From positions 1 to 20,063 of the forward strand of contig JANSLP010000466.1 of NCBI GenBank assembly GCA_029298735.1: 20,063 bases of DNA, in the 5' to 3' direction. How positions within the stretch are numbered: position 1 is the first letter of the stretch; every line of letters begins with the position of its first letter. Below, piece by piece: positions 1-10,701 of the stretch. Below the pieces are notes generated by a model, which was not told the DNA's origin, did no database searches, and saw only the letters and a program-made list of their open reading frames with translations. The stretch is from Ophiostoma sp. CBS 140.51. Its lineage: Eukaryota > Ascomycota > Sordariomycetes > Ophiostomatales > Ophiostomataceae. A program made the position numbers and the translations under genes.

Positions 1-1224
1 CAAAGTCGGCCGACGACGATGCAGAAGCCTGAATGTGAATGCCAAAAGAGAAAGAAAATCAAAAGAAGCCCGACCTGAAAGAAATCAAAGAAAGGGACAG
101 TTTTGAAAAAAGGGCAGTCCACAGCAAGCAAGGTCGCATCGGGCGATGTCCTCGTGCGGAGGGGAGATGACTCTCCGGGGTGGGTTGCATTTTGCATTTT
201 ACAATTGCGCTGTTTTGCGTTTCTTTTGTGCTTCACTCACTCTTTTTTTCCAACCTGTGTCGACAATCATTCACATGTGGTCGGTCGCTGTTTTCACTCA
301 TGTCGGTGGCAAGGCACAAAAGAAAGGCACGGGGTATTGTGAGTATTATGAGCATTGTGCAAGGTAAGGGGTTAAAAGTGAAGAGGCAAAAAAAAGAATC
401 AAAAGAACAATCAAAACAGGGGCGAGGGACGGCAGGATTCAAAGCCCATGAGAGCATATGAACCCCCTTTTCGAGCCTCTTTGTTCATTCACAAGGAGGC
501 ATGTCCAGGCCAAGCTGCTAGACATGGATATGGAGCAAACTAGACATGGCAGGTGAAGCAGCATGCATTTTTGCATTTTAGCTGTCGGGTAATGGCAGTG
601 CAAGAATGCGTTCGCAACGTGCGTTTGGAAGGATACCTCGCCTGCGGTTCATCTCAACGTGCTGTCAGGTACCAAGCACCTGTCGACTCTTGTGGCCTAA
701 AAAGGGAAAAGAGACACTCCTGAAAATGGCGTCGGTGTTCCCAGCCGGTCCTCGAAGCGGCCGTGTCACGGCGCTGATTGGCCTCGTCCGAATATGACAG
801 ACCCCCCGGTTGAGAGATTGGCCCAAAGGACTGTGAGGGCCTACGAGGGCCTGGCGAGGTCTGGCCGCTCGGCACAGCTGCCGAAGGCGCGTGAACGATG
901 AGATGGAGTAAAAGGACAACATTGGAGGTGAATCTCTGAGAGCCAACGAGGGCCAAAGAGACGTCAGCAAAGAGGGGCGAGGAACGGCGGCAGAAACCAC
1001 GCTAAGATCGCCGCCAGGGGCAGGCCGTGCATAGCAAGTGCACCACTATCTGTGGGCAAATGTCGTGCTGGACAAATAGGATGTATCGCTGGCTGTTCTG
1101 TTCTGTGCGTGCTGAAGTGGCCTCGACGCCTTCTTTGCTGTAAATGTTTCAAGTCGTTTGTTTCATCTTGTGCTTCTCTGCAATAGGCGGCGCGAAGACG
1201 GAAGGGCCAAAAGGGGTTTCTGAA
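1..1224. other. Left-edge intergenic DNA, no gene recognised
   Basis: No reading frame here looks like a real protein: the open frames are short, overlap on both strands and show no domain or codon preference. The first 130 bases are purine-rich on the + strand and the rest is mixed. A 10-base direct repeat, CTAGACATGG, occurs at 518-527 and 540-549. I see no tRNA, splice-site pair or promoter that I would defend. Confidence 0.5.
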
Positions 1225-2729
1225 AGTGTGGGCATGTGCTTCTCTGTCTTTTCAGTCCGTTTTCTGTCTTCTTCTCGTCCTATTTGTCGATGTGGCGAGT
1301 TCGTGATGCTGTGATTTGTTTGTTTAGTGTTTCATTTGTTTCCTTTTGTCTCTTTAGTTTCTCTCCGCGTGTTTCTTCTCTCATCCCAAATGTTTCCATT
1401 CTCTTAGCATCTTCCGCACATGACTCTCCTGTTTCTTGACTCTTTTTTACTTATTTTTATTCTTTTGATGCAACGTCCTTGGGCCTCCTTGCAGCAGCCA
1501 CCATTTTGCAGCTTTTTATTCACCTCCTGCTGACCTGGCCGTGTGCCTGGCCCGTTCCTGTGTTTCTGCATATCGTGCACCGTGGCCATTCATCGTGACT
1601 TGGCGATGCCAGTTGGCGAGTGTTGATGACAGGGGGAAACAAGAAAAAAAATGACCAGAAGACAAAATCGGGAAGAAGTCGAAAAATAAGTGAGGTCGAG
1701 GAGAACATCAAAGAAGGGAAGAAGCGTCCGCCCGGACATGGCTTGGCGCCGGCGGCTGACCGACCCTCTTGCTTTTTCTGGGCGGTAATTCGGAGTTCCA
1801 ATCCGACGCAGGAAAAAAAGGAAAGAGCCATCCAGACTGTCAACTGCCAATCTGAGAACTACACGCTCGCTCTTGCCTACTGTGTAAAGCTCCGAAAAGG
1901 GGGCGCTTGTTTCTATTTCTACACTTGAGTGCTGCAGTCGACTGCTCTTTCCCTATTTCTCTTTTTCCCCGTCCCTCCTTCCCATCTTCTCTTACACAAA
2001 AAGTAGTTCCCGCTCCCTGGCTTTCGGCGATATTATTTTCTGCCTCCATTCTCCATTCTCCATTTCCAGACGATTTCCCAGCGGCTTGGGTTTCCACCCC
2101 ATCTCATCTCTTCACCTTTCTCGCCTCTTTTATGCCATGGCCGCTCGGCCTCTGCACGGAGCATGGCCCCCATTGGCAATGCTCCTCGCACCCCCCTCTC
2201 CTCTTGCCCCGAGTGGAGTCTGCCGCGAAACGTTTTGAAACAACCCATGTCAAGAGAATCTCTCCATATCCAGAGATGTGGTGTTTGTGTGTGTGTACCT
2301 TCTTTCTCCTCCGATAAACACCCAACCCACTGCAAGATGTACAATCCTCCTTTGTACCCTTCTTCCTCTTTTGTTGTCTTTCTTTCATCCCGTCTTTCAT
2401 CCGTCCTTCTATCCCCCTTCCTTCCAGACCCCTGTCTCTCAAAAATCCAGGGGTCCCTCTCCTCTCAACATGTGCTCCCAAATCAACACACCATTATAGC
2501 CTCATGAGTGGCTTGGCCTAGATGAACGACCAGGGGCACGCTGTGCTGTCATTTCCTTTGCTTTGTTCTTCTGTTCTTTTTTTACTTCCTTTTTTGGCCT
2601 ATTCTATGCTCTATGCTTTTATGAACAGACCTGGCTAGGCCGCGTCTGGAACAATCGCTCAGATGGGTGAACATCGTCGACCCCGGGACCCAGGTCTGGC
2701 GCCTATCTCTCTTCATGTGGTCCTCTTTG
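1225..2729 (+). promoter_or_regulatory. Pyrimidine-rich upstream region of the GH16 gene
   Basis: The + strand is dominated by C and T with long CT runs, especially 1230-1480, 1930-2130 and 2340-2480. Such tracts are common in promoters and leaders of filamentous fungi, and the orientation fits the gene at 3094. The open frames inside it are rich in Ser, Leu, Pro and Phe only because of this composition, and I do not regard them as genes. I could not identify individual transcription factor sites with confidence. An unrecognised non-coding transcript on the + strand cannot be excluded. Confidence 0.4.
2044..2064 (+). repeat. Short tandem repeat (CTCCATT)x3
   Basis: Three perfect copies of the 7-base unit CTCCATT lie head to tail inside the pyrimidine-rich region. 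This is probably a microsatellite that arose from the biased composition. Confidence 0.8.
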
Positions 2730-2735
2730 TATAAG
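2730..2735 (+). promoter_or_regulatory. Candidate TATA box of the GH16 gene
   Basis: TATAAG occurs in the context CTTTGTATAAGAGGC, 364 bases upstream of the GH16 start codon. The + strand has ATGs at 2742 and 2756 just after the box, then none from 2759 to 3093. A transcription start roughly 30-60 bases downstream of the box would therefore give an ATG-free leader of about 300 bases. The assignment rests on position and consensus only. Confidence 0.4.
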
Positions 2736-3093
2736 AGGCCGATGTCTCGCCCACGATGTCAAGTGCTTCCTCTGCTTCCTCTTTTGTTTCTCTTTTCGTT
2801 TCTTATCACCAACTGTCCTGGACGACAACACTTTCCTTTGCGCACTTTGATTGCCTCTGCCATTCCTTAAAATCCCACGACGGCCTTTTTGTTCCAAGTT
2901 GAACAGCCTCATCACATTCCTTTTTTCCATCACCAACTCTCTTTCTCATTAGACGTTGTCAGAGAATTTATCCTACTCACTCCTTTATTTTCTTCCAATC
3001 CTTTTACTATTTTCACCAGGTTGTGAAAACCAAAGAACAAACTCACGATCCCATTCATATCATAACATATCTAGTCAGATATCAGCCATCACC

Positions 3094-3951
3094 ATGCATT
3101 CCACCGGCTACACTGCTTCCCTCCTTGCCTGCCTGCCAATCCTGGCTCAGGCCTGGAACGCTCCGAGCTACTCGGGCTTCAACCTGGTCTGGCAGGAGAC
3201 GTTTGCTGGCAACAGCGGCACCCTGCCCAGCACCAGCACCTGGAACATCATCACCGGCAACCTCGGTGTCAACAACGAGCTCGAGACCTACACTGACTCC
3301 ACTGCCAACCTCCAGCTCTCGGGTGGCAACACTCTTCAGATCGTCCCTTGGGAGAGCGGCGGACAGTGGACCTCGGGCCGCATTGAGTCAACCTATACCT
3401 TCACACCCGCCGCCGGTGCCAAGACGCTGGCCGAGGCCGATATCCGCTTCGGTGATGACGACCCGAGCACCAAGCAGGGCATGTGGCCCGCCTTCTGGAT
3501 GCTCGGCGACAGCATCCGCCACGGCACCGCCTGGCCTGCGTGCGGCGAGATTGATGCCCTCGAGACCGTTGACGGCCAGCTCATCGGCCACGGCACTGCC
3601 CACTGCGATATCACCCCCGGCGGTGCCTGCAACGAGCCTACCGGCCTGACGTCGTCCGTCAACATCCCCGACCAGAGCTGGCACACGTGGCGCGTGCAGT
3701 TTGACCGCACCTCCAACAACTGGCAGACCGAGACCATCACCTGGTACCTGGACGGTGCTTCCTTCACCTCCATCAGCGGCTCGCAGGTCGGCGATGAGGG
3801 CAGCTGGACCGCGCTGTGCCACAGCCCGCTGTACTTTATCCTCAACGTTGCCGTCGGCGGCAACTGGCCCGGCAGCCCCAACTCGGCCACCGAGGACGGT
3901 TACGGCGCCCTGATGGAGGTTGCCTACGTTGCTGTCTACTCCTCTGCCTAA
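3094..3951 (+). CDS. Secreted GH16 family endo-beta-1,3(4)-glucanase
   Basis: This gene encodes 285 residues in one exon. Residues 1-20 form a signal peptide with a likely cleavage after AQA (20), leaving a mature protein of about 265 residues that is a single GH16 catalytic domain of usual size. Family landmarks are NNELETYTD (60-68), WPAFWMLG (131-138), the catalytic motif GEIDALE (151-157) and NVAVGGNWPG (251-260). In GH16 enzymes the first Glu of the motif (E152) is the nucleophile, D154 assists and the last Glu (E157) is the acid/base; all three are present. There is no GPI-anchor signal, carbohydrate-binding module or C-terminal membrane segment, so a soluble extracellular enzyme acting on beta-1,3- or mixed-linkage glucan is expected. 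Exact substrate is not decidable from sequence. The start was chosen because 3094 is the first in-frame ATG, has A at -3 (CACC before ATG) and begins the signal peptide; the frame is open further upstream but without an ATG. Codons are strongly C/G-ending. The stop is TAA. Confidence 0.93.
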   Translation: MHSTGYTASLLACLPILAQAWNAPSYSGFNLVWQETFAGNSGTLPSTSTWNIITGNLGVNNELETYTDSTANLQLSGGNTLQIVPWESGGQWTSGRIESTYTFTPAAGAKTLAEADIRFGDDDPSTKQGMWPAFWMLGDSIRHGTAWPACGEIDALETVDGQLIGHGTAHCDITPGGACNEPTGLTSSVNIPDQSWHTWRVQFDRTSNNWQTETITWYLDGASFTSISGSQVGDEGSWTALCHSPLYFILNVAVGGNWPGSPNSATEDGYGALMEVAYVAVYSSA

Positions 3952-6656
3952 ATGCCGAGAACTGGTCGACTCTCAACTCATACCACACGCGCGCACAAAC
4001 GCACACACACTCTCTCTTCTTTTTCTCTTCTTGATTCACATATTTGATCCATCTTCTTTTACAATCACTGTTTTTCACTTCCCCTGTATATATTTTCTAT
4101 ATTCTCGACAACCCTTGTACATCTTTACCTATACCATGTCGTACAAATAACAAACACTACATATGCTACTTATATTACCTGCCTGCGTGTGACATGACGT
4201 GACATAAACTCTAAATCTAACACAATGCCTGCCATATTCACGCTGCTCAAATGCCGTGAATAACCGTCTATGCCAGTAATATGAACAAGTAAGGTGAAAG
4301 CCGCACATAGTTGTAGCACGAGGCTGTGCCAAGGCTGTACTTGGAACAAACGGTATATTGAACCGTTGCTGAGGCTCTTAGATTGGACTCTTACGACTCA
4401 TCGTATTTTGTGCGTCACTGTCCACGTTGTGTAAACGAGTGTCGATGTTGGAACATTTTCGGTCACAGGCAAGAAGAAGCAGTTGTAAAGTTTAAAGTGT
4501 TGTTGAAGTACATAGCTAGCCAAAAAGAAGAACTGTAATAGACCAAAGTAATAACCGAATCCGTGCGTGCATGTCCGTCAAAAGATCACCAAATCACGAT
4601 ATTACATCATTCGACATGTCCCACGTATAATATCCCAATACCCAAAAAAAACAAAATCCTCCAGTAACCTAAGACCACAGATGGTCCTGTCCCAAAACGA
4701 GTTCCAGCCCAAGTTAAGATCCAAAAAAAAAAAAAAAAGATAGAGAACTAAATCAAAAGCAACAAACCCATTATGATATAAAAGGCCTCATAAAAATACA
4801 GGAGTAACAGAAGAAGAAAGCAAGCAAAAATAAAAAGCAAAAACAAAGCATTAGGGGTAATAGTAAGTATCCAAAAGTGAACATCCAAAAGAGAAGAAAA
4901 GACAAAAGGTCAGAAAATAGCCGCAAGGAAGCATGCTTTCAAGGACTTGGAAGTAAAAAAAGAAGTAAAGGGGAAAGTAAACAAAAGATGTGCGAACAAC
5001 GACAACAAGAGTCGAGGGAATAAGCAACGAGCATCGGCAGAAGCGGTCACTTGCTTCAATCATCCGTTACCCGGTTTTCCCCGCATGAAGAAACCTTGTG
5101 ATGGGCGTCAAAGTCATATCGATAGAAGCAAGTAGAAAATGAGCCAAAACAAAAGTGAACGTGTGAGTGAAAACCTCCGAACCTGTGACCGGCAGTTGAT
5201 GTCTCAGTCACGCTGCACCCTGCGACGAAATGTTGCCCAAAGGACCTGGGTGTGATGTTGTCGCGTTGCAGTGTCCCCCTCTTTGCAAGTACAAGAAGGG
5301 ATGGCCATGCGCGGTCCTTCCCTTCTTGCATGCTGGTTCTGTCTCCTTTGCTCTGTGTCTTGCGGCCCCATATCCATCATGCAGAAACATGTCCCATGAG
5401 GGTTCGGTGCCGCGGAGAGCGCGCAAACGACTCAAGACCGTGAGGACCATGATCTGTAGTCGAAGTCTTGGATAGAAATGTCGATCAGCCGAGACGTCGA
5501 CGGCAGAGGCTTGTCGCTTGATGCGGGAGGGCGGCTGCGCATTCGATGACGACACATCATGTTCCACTCTCGCCTGGCTGCAGCCAAAGAAGAATAAAGA
5601 GGCTAAGCGGTCGTAGTGGGCCTGGGCCAATCATTCTGCTGGTGCTCGTGATCGTGGGTATCGCGACGTGCAGGAAAGATGGTGTGGGTTGCAAAAGAGG
5701 GAACGAAGAAGAAGTGAAGGGAAAGGGAAAGGGAAACAAGCTGCAGCCCGCCTAAATAGAAGGAGGGGTGAATATAAAATGCTCGAAGCAAATGCAACCG
5801 CAGGGACGACCATGCAAGGCTTTGAAGCGCGCTGCTGATAGACCAAGCCGGGCGGGTTGTGCCTAGACAGACTTGCATCGAAAAGGTGGTAGGATTCGCA
5901 GTGTGATTGGCTCACACCAAGTACACCTGACCAACCAATGCCCACCCTTCCTCGCGGCGCACCCTCTTCAAATCCACGACGACTACGTAAATAGCTGTCT
6001 GGAGGTTGACAAAAATGGAGGAGAATCCGGCAGCCTTAGTTGAAAAATAATATCGAGGACGGAACGCATCGAAACAAACAAGTCTGCCTGAGAAAAAGTA
6101 GAAAATGCATATCGTCCTCATAAGGCCGCCGGAATAGACTCGTAAGTCAAGTCTGTCGCATTTTTTTGTGTCTGGATGGCTGGTATAGTCGTCGTATTGA
6201 CCAAGCCGGAGCAATGAAGGCCAATACTGCCGATCCCATGTCGAGTTGAAGTTGGTTCTTGAATTTGGGCTGGGCAATGCACCTGCCCCAGTCACCCGTC
6301 GGCAATCGTGCATATGCATCCCGGATCATCCGCTCCATGTTTGGTCTATGTGCCTGCGTCCGGCTTGTTGATTTGTTGATTTCAAATCCCTTCGATATCG
6401 TCTTGTTGCTTTAGTCGTCCTGTTCGTCTCGTATTTGTCTGTCGACTGCTGAAAATCGCTGTGCACCGTCTCTCAGAAGGACCATCAGTGCTCACCATCA
6501 CCACACCACAACAGTCAACCAGCATCACCTGTCTCTGCCGTCTGCTTGTTGCCTGTCGCTTCTGGTGTGCACCTATGAGTGGGCTGCCCGAATCCCTTGC
6601 ATGGATCCTGAGCTGCACCTCACCATAGGCCGCTCCTCCGCTAGAACAACCACCGT
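3952..6656. other. Intergenic region between convergent genes
   Basis: This 2.7-kb stretch lies between the stop codons of the GH16 gene (+) and the medA-type gene (-) and should contain both 3'UTRs. AT-rich sequence at about 4080-4290 (for example TATATATTTTCTATATTC near 4087) is a plausible 3' end region for the GH16 transcript, although I cannot place the cleavage site. Positions 4600-4990 are very A-rich on the + strand. No open frame in the interval has protein-like features. Confidence 0.55.
4723..4738 (+). repeat. A16 homopolymer in A-rich DNA
   Basis: Sixteen consecutive A residues are flanked by further A-rich sequence from about 4600 to 4990. There is no recognisable element or coding remnant on the 5' side, so I annotate it as simple sequence rather than a retroelement tail. 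Confidence 0.85.
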
Positions 6657-9493
6657 CTAAGGACGCTGCACATTGTCACCATATCCAGTGCTGTACAGGT
6701 GACCATGGTGGCCCTGTTGATGCTGGGACTGATGATGGCTTGCTCCATAAGTCGGTGATGCACTGTTGCCAGGAACCCCATAGCCGCCATCCCAACGATG
6801 TCCATGAGAGACGGAACCCGCTGTGGAGCCAGGAGCATTGGCTGAAGGAGCACCCGTAGCTGCTGGAAGAGACAGAGGCGAGTTGAAGTTGTGCGTCTGG
6901 TGCTGTTGATGATGACCATAAGAGTGTGCAGACGAAGTGCTGGCGCCTGTACTGCTGCGAGCATCGTATGCTGTCGGCAGTCCCATGCGCATATTGGCAG
7001 ATGAAGGCGACTGCGGCTTTGCTCCTGAGGATCCTGGGGACAGGGCGCGTCCTGATGTAGCGTTTCCTGTATAAGAGACCCAAGATGCACCAGACAATGA
7101 CCGAGGGCTGGCAAGCGAGTCTGCGCCGTTTGTTCCATTAACCATGTTGACATAGCCAACAGCTGATGTGCCATCAGTCGCCGCAGATAGCGAACCAGGT
7201 GTGGGCGGCAGCACGGGGTAAGATGGGCTCATTGTCACAGGTGTCAACATATGGTGACCCTGTCCAGAAGGTCCTGAAGATGCAGGGGGCAGGATCGACG
7301 ACGGGCTGGCGCTGTACTTGGAGATGATCTTCTTGAGCGCCTGGCCCAAAATCTTCCAGGGGAAGACCTTGACATCCTTCTCGATCGTCCGTGGTTTCGG
7401 TGCGCCAAAGGCCATGATCAGCTTGAAAAACTCCTCGCTCTCGGCCTTGGCCTTGCTGACAGTGAACGGCTTGAATCCCTCGAGGTTGCGGCGAATACGG
7501 TTCTTCTCTTCAACCGAGAAGCGGGCTGGGGCGGCCACAAGCTGTTCCAGGAGGTTGATCGTGTCCACGGAGGTGACGAAACACTCTTGCTTTTCGGCCC
7601 AGTAGATGCAGCTGATGCAAATGCTGCTTGGCGGCCGCTCGTTGATAGGGACCGGGCGGAAGGTAGCCTCCAGGTGGCAACCGTTCTGCTTCTTGCGGAA
7701 CAGGACAATGCGGCGCTGGTTGCCCCATTCGTCGGGCGTCCAGTCTTGTGCCATCGAGTCGAGGTTGCCCATGATGGACAGAACAGCCTTGGCAGGATAG
7801 CCACCCCAGTGGCCGCCGCCATACGCTCCACCGGCACCCATGCTACCAACGGAACCAGACGGTGGTGACTGAATCGTACTGGTGCGGATAAGTTGCGGTG
7901 CGCCACCGTGGGCAGGAGCTGGAAGAGGGGCGGACAGTGGCTGCCGTGCACCGTGAACGTGGGCGATCGAGTGGCTGCGGCCCATGTTGTACCGATCGTG
8001 GGGGTTGTGGGCGTGGTGGGTAGGCTGGTGATGGTTGAGACCTCCATAGGCAGGTGTAGTCCAGGTCGGGGCACCGCCAGTAGCACGCACGGGCTGAGGT
8101 GCCGCGCCACGGGGGAAGCCGTCCGAGAAGGACGCACTCCGGTAAGCACCGAGCATGTTGCTGTTGTCCTGGGTGTAAGAAGAGGCGGCGGCGGCGGCGG
8201 CAGCGACGAAGTTGTTCTGGACTTGCTGAGCCTGTTGTGCGGCAGCGGCGGCAGCAGCAGCAGATGTGTCGACGCCACTGGTGGGGTATGAGAACGCATT
8301 TGTATTTGAGTCGACAGACAGCTGGTTCTGTACTTGACTGGGGCTGTTTGTGGTCGACGTGCGCATAGTCAGTTGTGGTGGGCTCTCACTGTGACCTTCG
8401 ACATGGCCAGGTGACTGGGGGGATGACTTTCGTGTCATGCCCTCAGGGGCAGATGGTGCGGCAGAGTCAGCCGTTGCGCCCTCCATCGACGGCGCAGGTG
8501 CAGACGTGCCTACTTGGTTGGGAACATCATGGTAAGTAAAAGAACGGGCGACAGGCACGCGGGCCAGCTCTTCACCCGTGGTATTCTCAATCACAACGGT
8601 CAGGGGCACATCGGCAGGCGAGGCACATCCTGTTGTCATAAACTGGGGAGCCTCTGCCGAAACAATGTATGTGAGTCCGCCTTGGGAAACCGCCTCCTTG
8701 ACGACATTGGTGTGGCATTTCTGGGAGCCAAACGACAGCCAGACGTAGGGAGCCGGCGTGGACATGGCCATCAGGTCGTACTGGCTGTCGACTTTGAGCT
8801 CAACGCGAGTCCCTGCCGTGCCGGCAGTAGGGCCGCAGGAAATAATGTTCACTGGGGATGCGGGTGGCGAGCTGGCGGGACTCATATACTGACTTGTCGG
8901 TGCTCCTCCGTTGTATGCAATGTTTCCGAGTTGCGGCGCTCCATTTTCTGGTTGCTGTGTCTGAAACGGCTGCGTGTTGAACGATGGATACGAGTTATCA
9001 GCAAAGCCTACATCGTGGTAGGATGCCCGGTTAGCTACTAAATATGAACCGCAAATTCCACTGGTCACAAAATTCGGAGAAAAAATTTATGCGCGTCAGA
9101 TTGTCCAGAAAATCAACTTACCATGCAACTGGGCAGGCTGCGTCTTGTAGGCTGCCATTGGTAAAAGGTTGTTTGGAGAGCCGCCGCGAAGGTCTCCTCC
9201 GTTGACTCGTACTGCCTCTTCTTCGTATCTGAGTGTCACTGTGTCTGGAGACTCGACCCCGTCGTCAACAATGATGGGTCTTTCGGGATGTGAAGGTGGC
9301 TGCAGATGTGTTAGAAAAACACTCCACGTCATATATAATTGTATGAGTTCACATGAGATGCCTTAAAGCAGCATGTATCGAAAGGGTGTATCAACGGCGA
9401 GATCAGGGCCAGTTGTTGTTGGCCTTGTTGTTGTATGTCTTGACTTACTTCGAAAACCCGGTAGAGAGGCTGTTGGTATTGGACGGTCGACAT
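6657..9493 (-). CDS. medA: Medusa (MedA)-type developmental regulator, three coding exons
   Basis: Proposed coding exons on the - strand are 9493-9449, 9299-9122 and 9007-6657, with stop TAG at 6659-6657, giving 857 residues. The recognisable core is at about residues 481-641 (bases 7790-7308): GNLDSMAQDWTPDEW, ICISCIYW, FVTSVDTINLLE, KNRIRRNLEGFKPFTVSK and EKDVKVFPWKILGQALKK. This is the conserved region of A. nidulans MedA and its relatives N. crassa acon-3, F. oxysporum REN1 and M. oryzae ACR1, which control conidiophore morphogenesis; I recall it being catalogued as DUF7082. The N-terminus holds an acidic conserved segment (PERPIIVDDG, residues 20-29) and a beta-rich domain at about 125-236. 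Low-complexity regions follow: Ala runs at 324-331 and 343-349, a His-rich stretch at about 399-427, and a Ser/Pro/Gln/His-rich tail. Basic clusters RRIVLFRKK and KNRIRR could support nuclear import. The start ATG (9493) is the first on the sense strand for about 500 bases. Further in-frame introns inside the long exon cannot be excluded. Confidence 0.9.
8184..8204 (-). repeat. Polyalanine codon run (7 Ala) in medA
   Basis: A run of GCC/GCT-type codons, read as a GGC repeat on the + strand, encodes seven alanines at residues 343-349. Most codons are identical, so slippage could change its length. It lies between the beta-rich domain and the His-rich region, in a part of the protein with no conserved motif. 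Confidence 0.85.
8238..8261 (-). repeat. Polyalanine codon run (8 Ala) in medA
   Basis: Eight alanine codons encode residues 324-331 and are followed at once by a Gln-rich stretch (QQAQQVQ). Together with the neighbouring seven-Ala run this forms an Ala/Gln low-complexity linker, a composition common in fungal transcription regulators. Confidence 0.85.
9008..9121 (-). other. medA intron 2 (114 nt, phase 1)
   Basis: The donor is CATG|GTAAGT with its G at 9121. A perfect branch site GCTAAC lies about 20 bases before the acceptor GATGTAG|GC, which ends at 9008. Splicing joins the G at 9122 to GC at 9007-9006 to make one Gly codon, linking QPAQLH to GFADNSYPSF in frame. Reading through the intron meets a TGA, so it must be removed to reach the MedA core. 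Confidence 0.85.
9300..9448 (-). other. medA intron 1 (149 nt, phase 0)
   Basis: The donor is GAA|GTAAGT at 9448. The branch site TCTAACA lies just before the acceptor ATCTGCAG|CC, which ends at 9300. Splicing joins YRVFE (exon 1) directly to PPSHPERP (exon 2). The length is not a multiple of three and read-through meets a TGA at 9331-9329. Confidence 0.8.
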
Positions 9494-9850
9494 GAAGACA
9501 ATGCTAGGTCTCGTCGAGAAGATCGAAAAAGAGAAGAAGAGAAAGGACAAGGAGAGTTATGAATGAAAAAATATGGGGGAGGTGGGAGGTAGAAAAAGAA
9601 AATGAAACGAGAGGGAAAGAAAAGAGAGAGAAAAAAGAGTAGAGCGCGAGTGTCTGGCTTGCAGGTATAGAGGAACAGAAAAAATAGAGTGCTGTTTCAA
9701 GAGGTGTGGGTAGAACAAAAGGAGGGAGCGAGTGGGAAGAACCGGTCAACAGCGCCTGGGGTGCTCGTCTGCTAAAAAGGATGTGTAAGTCTAAAAAGTG
9801 GCAACTCGGTGTTTGACAGCGATGTCTTGACTGATTTGGTTCCCACAGTA
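9494..9850 (-). promoter_or_regulatory. ATG-free proximal leader of medA
   Basis: From the proposed start codon back to 9991 the sense strand contains no ATG at all, and it is very pyrimidine-rich (the + strand is a purine run at about 9500-9660 and 9880-9960). A pyrimidine-rich, ATG-free tract directly before the start is what a 5'UTR looks like, and it supports initiation at 9493. Part of the reduced ATG count follows from the skewed composition alone. Confidence 0.55.
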
Positions 9851-10033
9851 CTAAAACAAACGCACGGGGAAGCAGTGGGAAGGAAGGGAGAGGTGGGAGA
9901 GGGGAAGGGAAAGGGGGCAAAGCAAAGCAAAACAGGAAGTAAGAAGGAATATCAAAAAAGATAACGAGTGTTCGGCGGCGGGCGAAGTTGTCATCCGTTG
10001 CCTGGGGCAGGAACACTGACGCGAAGAGCACAT
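9851..10033 (-). promoter_or_regulatory. Candidate uORF in medA leader, 60 codons
   Basis: An ATG at 10033 opens 60 codons ending in TAG at 9853-9851, 357 bases before the medA start; a second in-frame ATG is at 9994. The peptide is hydrophobic and Ser/Leu/Pro-rich, as the composition dictates. The first ATG sits inside GGTATGTG, which is itself a possible intron donor (G at 10035). This uORF may therefore be spliced out or lose its first start codon. Existence as a translated uORF is inferred. Confidence 0.3.
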
Positions 10034-10169
10034 ACCAAGAAAAAGAGGAAGATAGTTGGAAGAGACGAAGTGACAAGGGGATATCCAGCGGTCAGCGAGG
10101 TTGAGAGACGGTTGCCAAACGGTACAGGGTGGTACGGGCCAGGGCGAGTGGAATGGGTGACCAATGCAC

Positions 10170-10232
10170 CTACTCGTCTGCACCAGAAACACTGGAATGT
10201 GGACAAGGATTGCTGTGTCTCGCTGTAGGCAT
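10170..10232 (-). promoter_or_regulatory. Candidate uORF in medA leader, 20 codons
   Basis: An ATG at 10232 opens 20 codons (beginning MPTARHSNPC) and ends at TAG 10172-10170. It is the only sense-strand ATG between the candidate 5'UTR intron acceptor (10439) and the possible donor at 10035. Presence in the mature transcript is inferred from position. Confidence 0.3.
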
Positions 10233-10438
10233 AAGATAGAAAGAGGCGAGAATGCAAATTTGCTGTGAATCCTACTCCGTTCTGGTGGGGAGGAGTACTG
10301 AGGCTGGTTGGCTGCAGTAACGACAGTGCTGGGGCTGGCGACGGAAGCGGTGCACGTCGTGCGTCGTGGAGAGCAAGTTCGATGTAAGATTGTCGCTTCC
10401 TGTGCGCAAGCGAGCGGAAAAGGAATGTAAATCGCCAA

Positions 10439-10696
10439 CTGACAGGAGAAAGAGATGAAAATTAGCCTGTCGTCCAGAGAATGGCCGCAGCAGACAGTCT
10501 TGAAGTCTTTGCCAGGTTTAGAGATCAGACAGAAAGGTAGCAGTCGTTGCAGCAGCAGTCGCTTTACGAGTATTCGTTCTCGTTTTGTTGTTTGCTTTTG
10601 TGCCCCAATTTCGGTTTGTGCTCCTCGTGATGTTGTCACAGGGCCAACCAGTGAACGAGGTTACAAACAGAGTGGGGAGGGCAAAGAGATACTTAC
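10439..10696 (-). other. Candidate 5'UTR intron of medA (258 nt)
   Basis: On the sense strand an extended donor consensus GTAAGTAT starts at 10696. A branch-like GCTAAT lies about 24 bases before a pyrimidine-rich acceptor CTCCTGTCAG that ends at 10439. All three signals match the coding introns of the same gene. No coding continuity can test it, so it remains a prediction. Confidence 0.4.
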
Positions 10697-10701
10697 ATTG
10701 T

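Noticed and set aside
3388..3890. Long open frames on the - strand and in another + frame within the GH16 gene
   Set aside because: They are mirror frames produced by strong C/G-ending codon use of the real gene, and have no domain features.
4723..4738. Poly(A) tail of a non-LTR retroelement
   Set aside because: No reverse transcriptase remnant, 5' body or target duplication was seen, and the whole surrounding 400 bases is A-rich simple sequence.
7418..8299. A 293-codon - strand frame inside medA
   Set aside because: It overlaps the MedA core frame out of phase and consists of Ser, Pro, Arg and Thr; it is a shadow of the real exon.
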